From positions 83,984,904 through 84,048,903 of the forward strand of contig NC_030678.2 of the NCBI RefSeq assembly GCF_000004195.4: a stretch of 64,000 nucleotides of DNA. Direction: 5' to 3'. The translations under genes were made by a program, and so were the position numbers. Positions 57,016 through 64,000 of the stretch are shown piece by piece (position 1 is the first letter of the stretch; every line of letters starts with the position of its first letter). Source of the stretch: Xenopus tropicalis. Taxonomy: Eukaryota > Chordata > Amphibia > Anura > Pipidae. Under the pieces are notes generated by a model, which ran no database searches, had not been told where the DNA came from, and was given only the letters and a program-made list of their open reading frames with translations.

Positions 57016-59837
57016 ATTACATTACATTACATTAACGTTTATTTATAAAGCGCCAACATATTCCGCAGCGCTGTACAATAAGTGGGTTACATACATTGGA
57101 CATACAGAGTAACATATAAAGCAATCAATAACCGATACAAGAGGTGAAGAGAGCCCTGCCCAAAAGTGCTTACAATCTACAAGGAGAAAGGGTTGAGACA
57201 CAAGGTGTGGGAATGGGCATGACCAGAGTTGTGAGAGGTGGGGCACAGGGTATTGCTAAACTAGATTAGGGTAAGCCTCTCTAAATAAATGTGTTTTTAG
57301 AGATTTCTTGAAGGCAGAGAGATTGGGAGAAAGTCTGACAGTTTGTGGGAGCGAATTCCAGAGAAGGGGGGCAGCCCTTGCAAAGTCTTGAATGCGAGTG
57401 TGTGAGGAGGGAATGAGAGAGGAGTTGAGGAGCAGGTCAGTAGAGGAGCGTAACAAGCGGGTTGGATGGTACCTAGAGATGAGTTCAGAGATGTAGGGTG
57501 GGGCAGAGTTATGGACTGCTTTAAATGTGAGGGTCAATAGCTTGAATTTTATCCTGGATGGTAGGGGAAGCCAGTGCAGGGATTGGCAGAGCAGCATGGC
57601 AGAGGAGGAGCGGTTGGAGAGGTGTATGAGCCGGGCAGCAGTATTCATTATGGACTGGAGAGGGGACAGTCTTTGGAGGGGAAGGCCAATTAATAGGGAG
57701 TTACAGTAGTCCAGGCGAGATATTATAAGAGAGTGAATAAGAATTTTGGCAGCATCTTGGGTGATAAATGATCGGATTTTGGAGATATTTCTTAGGTGAA
57801 AGTGACATGATTTGATAAGTGATTGGATATGAGGGGTGAAGGACAGGGCAGAATCAAGGATAACCCCGAGGCACCGGGCCTGGGAAGATGGGGTGATGGT
57901 AGAATTGTTAACCGTTATAGATACCTCGGGAACAATGTGGGCGTTGGATGGGGGAAAGAGAACCAGTTCAGTTTTAGAGAGGTTTAATTTCAGGTAACGT
58001 TGGGACATCCAAGTGGAGATAGCGGACAGGCAGGAAGAGACGCGAGTTAGAAGCTCTGGGTTGAGATCAGGAGAGGAAAGATAGATCTGAGTATCGTCAG
58101 CATAGAGGTGGTACTGAAAGCCAAAAGAACTGATTAGTTTGCCAAGTGAGGAGGTATAGAGAGAAAATAGTAAGGGGCCCAGGACAGAGCCTTGAGGAAC
58201 CCCAACAGAAAGAGGCAGGGGAGAAGATGATTCCCCATTGTAAGAGACACTGAAGGATCGATCTGAGAGATAAGATGAAAACCAGGATAAGGCAGTGTCA
58301 CGAAGGCCAAGAGAGCGGAGAGTCTGGAGGAGAAGAGGGTGATCCACAGTGTCAAAAGCAGCAGAGAGATCGAGAAGTATTAGTAGCGAGTAGTGTTTTT
58401 TGGCTTTAGCCGAAAGGAGGTCATTTGTTAGTCAGGTTAGAGCAGTTTCTGTGGAGTGTTGTTGTCTAAAACCAGATTGTAGGGGATCCAGGAGGTTATT
58501 GTCAGAGAGGAATAGCGTCAGTCGGTTGTATACTAGGCGCTCAAGCAGTTTGGAGATGAATGGGAGCAGAGAGATAGGTCGGAGGTTAGTAGGATTGGAA
58601 GGATCTAGGGAGGGTTTTTTCAGAATAGGGGTTACAAGTGCATGTTTCAGTTGGGAGGGAAAGATTCCAGTAGAGAGTGAGAGATTGAATAGATGAGTTA
58701 AGGCTTTGATAAGACAGGGGTTGGCATTACGTAGAAGTTTGGTAGGAATGGGATCAAGCGGGCAGGTAGTAAGGTGGGAGGAAGACAGCAGTTTTGAGAC
58801 TTCCTCTTCAGTCACAGGGGAGAAGGAGCCAAGAAGAGACTGGGGAGCATGTAGGGAGGGAGGGGAATGGTTATGGGGATTTAGTTGTGCAATGTCACTT
58901 CGGATGGTGTCAATTTTATTTTTAAAGTGCTCAGCAATAGCTTGAGCAGTGACTGAAGCACACGGAGGGGGCGGAGGAGGGGACAGCAGAGAGTTAAAGG
59001 TAGAGAAGAGTTGTGCAGGTTTTTTAGAGAGGGAGTTAATAAGTGCAGTGAAGTAGGTTTGTTTAGCTTGGCAGAGGGTGGTGTTGTAGGAGAGCAGAGC
59101 AGATTTGTAGCTGCAGAAATCTGACTCTGACCTTGATTTGCGCCAGCGGCGCTCAAGTGTACGTGACTGTTTTTGGAGGGATTTGGTATGAGCAGTGTGC
59201 CAGGGATGGAGCTGTTTGGGCCTCATGCGTTTAGTCTTGGCAGGAGCAAGCACATTGAGGGCAGTGGTGAGTGTGCTGTAGTAGACAGAGGTAGCCTGAT
59301 TAGGACAAGAGACCATTTGGATGTTAGAATGAATAGAGTCAAAGGTAGAAGAGAGATGTGACGTGTTTAGGGATTGCAGGTCTCGGTATGTGTATGTTTG
59401 GGGGGCAGCAGAGGGTGTAGAGGGAGTAAGCGAGAGGTGAAATGTGAGCAGATTGTGATCAGAGAGGGGGAAAGGGGAGTTAGTGAAGTTGGAGGTAGAA
59501 CAACATTTTGTAAATATAAGATCCAGGGAGTTTCCATTAGAGTGAGAGGGGGAGTCAGAGCACAGAGATAACCCAAAGGAGGATGTTAGTGAAAGGAGTT
59601 TAGAGGTAGCAGGGGCATTAGGATTGTTAACAGGTATGTTAAAGTCACCTAGTACAATGGATGGGGAGTCAGAGGAAAGGAAGTAAGGAAGCCAGGCAGA
59701 AAAGTTGTCAAAGAATTGTGAGGTCGGTCCAGGAGGTCGGTATATGACCGCAATGCGAAGCGAAACAGGGGCGAAGAGCTTAATAGAGTGAACCTCAAAT
59801 GAGGAAAATGAAAGAGAAGGAGGAGGTGGAAGGACTA
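57016..59837 (-). mobile_element. L2-clade LINE, 5'-truncated, about 2.8 kb
   Basis: The minus-strand order is endonuclease C-terminal half, linker, reverse transcriptase, stop at 57256, about 240 bp of 3' UTR (GCGCTGTACAATAAGTGG) and a tail of TGTAA repeats (57016-57034 on the plus strand). TACTGTAC lies at both edges (57008-57015 and 59838-59845), an 8-bp target duplication from target-primed reverse transcription. The 5' part (promoter, any ORF1, N-terminal endonuclease) is absent, as is usual for LINEs. It lies inside a T2-type MITE. CR1 is the next-best clade; the tail and 3' UTR favour L2. Confidence 0.93.
57256..59837 (-). pseudogene. L2 LINE ORF2: endonuclease C-terminus plus reverse transcriptase, one premature stop
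   Basis: The frame is open from the truncated 5' edge to a stop at 57256, except for a TGA at 58432-58434, so it is about 860 codons. Endonuclease motifs: [12 protein letters not shown], the GDFN block (59638-59649) and the SDH block (59455-59463). A PHxPWHT-like linker follows ([13 protein letters not shown]). RT motifs: [32 protein letters not shown] (block A), [13 protein letters not shown] (block B) and the catalytic YADD at 58093-58104. The C-terminal region includes [14 protein letters not shown] and [11 protein letters not shown]. All catalytic residues I can see are intact. The stop sits where CGA would give arginine, so one C-to-T change at a CpG explains it. There is no start codon because of the 5' truncation. 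A minus-strand fragment starting at 58347 is only the downstream half. Confidence 0.93.
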
Positions 59838-59845
59838 TACTGTAC

Positions 59846-59985
59846 CTATATTAGTAATGATCCAGGTCTTCAAAGTTGTCATAGGAGCTCCACATTTTAA
59901 ATTTTGTAAGAAGTGTCAGCCACATGCTAATGCTCTAGTGTGTTCTGGGCAGCTGTCAAGAAGCTGATGCCATCTATCGAGTTTT
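59846..59985 (+). mobile_element. T2-type MITE, right-hand continuation after the L2 insertion
   Basis: CTATATTAGTAATGATCCAG, then CAAAGTTGTCATAGGAGC, then GGGCAGCTGTCAAGAAGC. This is the body of the MITE begun at 56948. The far end is replaced by other repeat sequence near 59985. Confidence 0.6.
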
Positions 59986-60420
59986 GACCCAGAAAGCCCA
60001 GGTTTTGGGGGGGTTGTCTGGGTCAAAACTCCCTGTCCAGCTTTTTATATTGGGGAAACAAGGCAGGACTCTCTTATATTAACAGTGGTGATAGGCCAAT
60101 CACTGATCACCACATCATAACCCTGTCCTCATCATCGACCCTGCCCCAGACATCACTCATCAAGCCCCCATGACGTCACTGCTCCACCTTGGTCTCACTC
60201 CTTTGGAAGGTGGCGACCCTAGGGTTGTCATTGTGCTAGGGTCCCCTTTTTGTTAAAGCATCACTAGCCCACACGTACCCCATGACAGTGCATTTTTCTT
60301 CTAACAAGAGCACCCTTGATACCCAGGGTTTTTTTTGGCACCCCCAGTAATTGCGCCTTTCCTTCTCCTTTAAAATGAACAAAAGAAATTCTTTTGAACA
60401 ATTCAGAAGTCATTTCACTG
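59977..60420. repeat. Unclassified repeat with GAGTTTTGACCCAG foldback, and a T2-type end
   Basis: CGAGTTTTGACCCAG mirrors CTGGGTCAAAACTC across 59978-60031. At 60318-60369 there is GGCACCCCCAGTAATTGCGC, then CTTTCCTTCTCC, and TTAA (60370-60373): a right-hand T2 terminus. Its left end is not identified. Confidence 0.55.
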
Positions 60421-60423
60421 TAA

Positions 60424-60724
60424 AGGTGGCCATACACGCACCGATAATATCGTACAAAACCTCGTTTAGTGCGATATTCGGTGCGTGTATGGTATGTCGG
60501 CGAGTCGACCGATATCGCAGGAAGCTGCTGATATCGGCCGACTCGCCGATCGGACCAGTTTGAAAATTTTGATCTCCCTTCAGCGCTGAATCGGCAGAAG
60601 GAGGTAGAAATCCTATTGTTTCTACCTCCTTACCTGCCGATTCAGCCCTGAATGGTGTGTGGCAGATCTGACGATGTTTCGTGCGACCAGAAACATCGTC
60701 AGATCGCCATGTGTATGGCCAGCT
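60424..60724. mobile_element. Harbinger-type MITE, 301 bp, target duplication TAA
   Basis: The left end is AGGTGGCCATACACG and the right end CATGTGTATGGCCAGCT, inverted with a mismatch. TAA flanks both sides (60421-60423 and 60725-60727). Inside are nested hairpins: GTCGGCGAGTCGACCGATAT with ATATCGGCCGACTCGCCGAT, GAAGGAGGTAGAAA with TTTCTACCTCCTT, and GACGATGTTTC with GAAACATCGTC. Confidence 0.87.
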
Positions 60725-60727
60725 TAA

Positions 60728-61339
60728 AGCAAAGAGAATGGCAGTTTAAAGCGATACTAAATGGCTCTGTATGGGAAGGAAGAAGACAATTTTATACACA
60801 AAAAGTAGTAATCAAAAACAATGTGAGGGAGACTTGATTTTTTGCTCTTTTAAGCTTTATACTGCAGCTCTACTTTAGGGATGCTTAATTACTAGATCAC
60901 TTTAGGTTTTGTTAAATTACTGAATCACACTTGTGGGCCCTCAAATTTTTCCACAGTTGCACAAAAAAAACATTCTTTAAAACTAATTGCATCAACAAGT
61001 TCTCCTTGCACTTTTGTATAGCTGCTCTCAGCGACACTTTCAAACCACATGGTAGCTCCAGGATTCCCACTGTTGCTGGATTTCTCTGTAAAAACACTGC
61101 ATTGTGGTTAAAGAACATAGTGTAAGTTTAAAAAAAAAAAAAAGTTGCTTCCTGGTCGCAGGCTGAATAGAACGTTTAGTGACTAACAGAAAATACAGAT
61201 TTAATTTTTTAAGTGCCTGTTCATCTCTTATGTCTTTAAATTAAGTGACTTACTGCTATTGCTCTAAGTGTATAGTTATTGCTTCTCAACCCTTCTGTTC
61301 CTCATGCCTGGCCTCATAATAATAGGGTTAGTTGTAAAA
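60728..61339. other. No gene or clear repeat seen
   Basis: About 600 bp. Opposite-strand frames of 64 and 68 residues at 60912-61125 overlap each other and show no domain. Confidence 0.45.
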
Positions 61340-61400
61340 TCCTTTAGATCTACCCAGGCCCCCATTTGATCTGATTGAATTGTCCAAGGTATGGCCAACT
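61340..61400 (+). mobile_element. Harbinger-type MITE, right-end scrap
   Basis: GGTATGGCCAACT followed by TAAAGC matches the right end of 60424-60724. The preceding GGCCCCCATTTGATCTGATT also occurs, diverged, near 7555. The left end is missing. Confidence 0.6.
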
Positions 61401-62786
61401 TAAAGCAAAGGTGAGGAGCATTTTACATTTACAGTATTAATATTATTGTTAAACTAAAACTGGGTCAGGCATTTCAGAAAACAGAATTTTCTATTGTGAT
61501 AAATCATTGGCTTGGTGAGACCATAGCCCCCAGTGTATATGTTTCTTAACAGTTGTGAAATGTAAGAAAGTTGATATTTTTGTATTGCACGAGATGATAG
61601 ATAAAGCCATAAGACTGGCTAAACTGGCAAAACCAGCATTCGATCTGGAGCCCATGGGTTGTGTTTAGACCCAAAATTATGCCATCCCTAATAAATATAC
61701 AAACATTGCTCATTAAAAAATTGAACAGGTTCCAGGAGGAATCCTATCGCACAAGTGCAATGATCAAAGTGCAATTTTGAGTGCCATTGCCATGGTTTTT
61801 TCCCTGCATTTTTTTCCAGAATTCCAGCCTCATTATAGTTGCAAGAGGGCAATGTGCTTGGTGCAACTGCACTGCACCTACAGCAATTTTGGTCAAAATT
61901 ACCACAACTGAGCGCAAATTGTTTCAAATCAGAAACCTATTGATGCTGGGCGTGAAGGGAACCCTGGAGCTACCACCTGGTCAGGAGGTAGTGGAAGGTC
62001 AAGGGTTCCCCTGCATCAATAGGTGCCTGTGGGTAAATTGCAGGGACAACAATTGCACTATGGAGGTAAATGAGCTATATAGTGTGTCTGCAGGGCAACT
62101 GATTGGATCAACTAGACTTGGTTCATAACACGGGAAAGAGGAAAATTGCACAAAGGCCAAATGAGCAGATCCCTCATCTATTGTCAATTGAAACCACAGC
62201 TTTGATACTAAGTTCAGAAAATACAGTATAGTTAGTAACAACAAAGTAGACAACTAAGTAAAAAACTAAGAAAGAAAAACAAACAAGAACAAACTTCAGT
62301 ACTTGAGTACTCTGGTATTCACTTCTTGGCATCCAGCCCTCTTATATCACGAAGTGGTATGTTCTCCATGATTGCAGTATTTAATTAAATTTCCATGGTC
62401 TTATTAAAGCTTGTTATTCATTTATTGATTTTGGCTGTTAGCAGTTTTCGTGGTAAGCTTAGTGCTTGAGTTAATCCAGTAGAAAGAATAAACAGTCGCT
62501 CACCTGTGATTTTTAGAATTTGATAATAGCTTAGGGTTATTGATTTTTATTCTTTTCTAAGAGGTTATACTAACATGCTGCTATTAATACACTTGAAAGA
62601 GCCTGCAAGGGAATTGCAAACCCGACAAGGAGTGGACAGCACGTGTCTTACGTTTGTAGAACTGACTTGTGATATTCTTTGCTTAGTAGATAGAGAGACA
62701 CTTAGATCTTATGTTAACTCATGCACAAAATGATTTGCAGCCTGTAGGACTAATAAGTCATGAATGGGAAAATAAAGATGCACACA
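61401..62786. other. No gene or clear repeat seen
   Basis: About 1.4 kb. The 115-residue frame at 61781-62128 has no recognisable domain. Confidence 0.45.
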
Positions 62787-62788
62787 TA

Positions 62789-63007
62789 CAGATGCAGCCA
62801 AGTTCCTTTACCATGTTCCCTTTGTTACACTCTTCCAGGTAACGAAGGGAAAAAATACCAAAATTCATCACTGGGTGGCGCATGGCCTATGGCATTTTCT
62901 ATTGTATTTTGTTGGCACCATAAAGCACCATCTAGAGGCAGAATTTAACATTCAAATGGTGTCTGGGCATGGTGAGAAAAAATATGAAAACTTGCTGGCT
63001 GCATCTG
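62789..63007. mobile_element. CAGATGCAGCC MITE, 219 bp, TA flanks, empty-site copy
   Basis: The ends are CAGATGCAGCCAAGTTCC and CTTGCTGGCTGCATCTG, with TA outside each (62787-62788 and 63008-63009). It matches 49937-50389 but lacks the L2 insertion; its GGCAT at 62966-62970 is the empty counterpart of that insertion point. Confidence 0.87.
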
Positions 63008-63009
63008 TA

Positions 63010-63417
63010 CATACAGTTATTGCACTAATAGTGGATCTGTGGGGATAGAGCAATAGTGTATTGTACATGCCTGTGGGCATATAAATGGCCAGCCATTACG
63101 TGTGGAATTACAGATGCATTTGGTGTAAGAACTCACACTCTTGAATTTAGGTATTATTAAACATACACATAGAATCAACAGTTTACTTGTTATGCAGAGT
63201 CACAAGTGCTTCAGAGTAGAACAAGAATTTCTGAGCTTCATATTCCCTCCTACCCAAACTTCCTTTGAGACTAATTAAGTCATCACTTGTTCTTCTGCAA
63301 TCTTTAATTTGATACTGACATCACATAATTACCCCATTTTATTGTAATGCACTTTCATTCTTTTCAAAGGCTTTAATAGCATTTTTTATTTTTCTGTCAT
63401 ATTAGAGGTCATGCTGT
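63010..63417. other. No gene or clear repeat seen
   Basis: About 400 bp of AT-rich DNA. Confidence 0.45.
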
Positions 63418-63493
63418 ATTGTATTGTATTGATTTATATAGCACCACAAATGTATGCAGTGCTTTACAAGGCAAAAACACAAACAGGGGTATA
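63418..63493 (-). repeat. L2-like 3'-end fragment with pentamer tail
   Basis: Three GTATT units lead into GATTTATATAGCACCACAAA and GCAGTGCTTTACAAGGC. The pentamer tail next to a TTATATAGCRC-type end parallels the L2 3' end at 57016. Confidence 0.6.
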
Positions 63494-63639
63494 ATTATTA
63501 TTAAGTAGATAGTAAGAATAAATACTAAAGTGCTTTGATACAGAATTGAATTAGTGTGGGAGCTTTCCCGATGCAAGATGGTAGAGCCTTCGAGAGAAAT
63601 TGTGCCATTAGGGAGAATGGCTTTATAGCTGGCTTAGCA

Positions 63640-63855
63640 GATATATGAGGAAACCTATACACTCACATATATCCTATTTAAGTACTGGAACCCAAAACTG
63701 CACTGCATACGCAAGGTGAGGAATTACCAGAGACCTAAAAAGAGGCAAAATTATGTTTTCATCCATGGAGTTAATGCCCTTTTTTATTTAAGATAGCACT
63801 TTATTTGCTTTTGTAGCCACTAAATGACATTGCCATAGTTGTCATTCAAAAATAC
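63640..63855 (-). pseudogene. CR1 LINE RT C-terminal fragment
   Basis: The minus strand reads QCHLVATKANKVLS, then IKKGINSMDENIILPLFRSL and VIPHLAYAVQFWVPVLK. This is the CR1 block immediately upstream of, and overlapping, the one at 32306. It is interrupted by at least one stop and has no catalytic residues. Flanking sequence to 64000 shows nothing further. Confidence 0.8.
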
Positions 63856-64000
63856 ACACTTATGTCTGACAGTTCAACATCCACAAGCCATAGAAGAACT
63901 CACCAAAGTGGAAAGGATAATCTAGGTGCTCCAAGCCCTCAGCTCAAGGGAATGGACCAACCGCAAAAAAAGAAAAGAAAGGGTGTCACTCTGAACATAC

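Noticed and set aside
59367..59576. Frames on both strands upstream of the LINE coding half, as separate small genes
   Set aside because: They are out-of-frame shadows. The true frame here is the endonuclease C-terminus with its GDFN and SDH blocks.

Overview
This window looks like repeat-dense vertebrate intergenic or long-intron DNA from a clawed frog (Xenopus/Silurana type; I cannot separate X. tropicalis from X. laevis). The evidence is the repeat content: TTAA-flanked T2/Kolobok-type MITEs with TTAAAGGRGAA ends, Tc1-like MITEs with CAGGTATAGGACC ends, TAA-flanked Harbinger-type MITEs, hAT-type MITEs, CR1 and L2 LINE pieces with amphibian-style 3' ends, and a Ty3/gypsy remnant. The DNA is AT-rich. 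I found no exon of a host protein-coding gene, no rRNA or tRNA gene, no CRISPR array and no operon-like arrangement. Every long open frame that shows a recognisable protein belongs to a transposable element.

Layout. 1-4.6 kb: an intact hAT MITE (8-bp target duplication), an old L2-like 3' end, a (CA)n tract and a foldback. 4.6-7.2 kb: two T2 MITEs, the second split by a CpG-rich hairpin MITE. 10.8-13.2 kb: another copy of that hairpin family, a related 'TTTATCAA' MITE and a T2 MITE. 13.6-22 kb: sparse T2-, Harbinger-, CR1- and L2-type pieces. 22.2-24.6 kb: a Harbinger MITE beside a broken, minus-strand Ty3/gypsy element (gag, protease, RT, RNase H remnants). 25-33.6 kb: MITE and CR1 fragments separated by unique DNA. 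36.2-41 kb: strong hairpin MITEs, a nested Tc1-like element, AT microsatellites and an 84-bp-arm palindrome. 41-49 kb: mostly unique DNA, including a stretch near 42.7-43.1 kb that reads like a conserved non-coding element. 49-53 kb: T2 MITEs, a MITE carrying an L2 insertion, and an inverted partner of a 33-kb segment. 56.9-60.4 kb: the main coding element, a 5'-truncated L2-clade LINE of about 2.8 kb. It keeps the C-terminal half of an endonuclease and a full reverse transcriptase, with a single in-frame TGA, and it is flanked by an 8-bp target duplication inside a T2-type MITE. 60.4-64 kb: a Harbinger-type MITE, an empty-site copy of the 50-kb MITE and a minus-strand CR1 fragment.

The genes do not work together as a system. 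What the window records is a series of transposition events, several nested, which gives a relative order of insertion. The least explained pattern is a set of palindromic MITEs with ends GGGC..TTTA, whose 5-bp target duplications all fit C-N-W-N-G. I could not assign them to a superfamily from the sequence alone.
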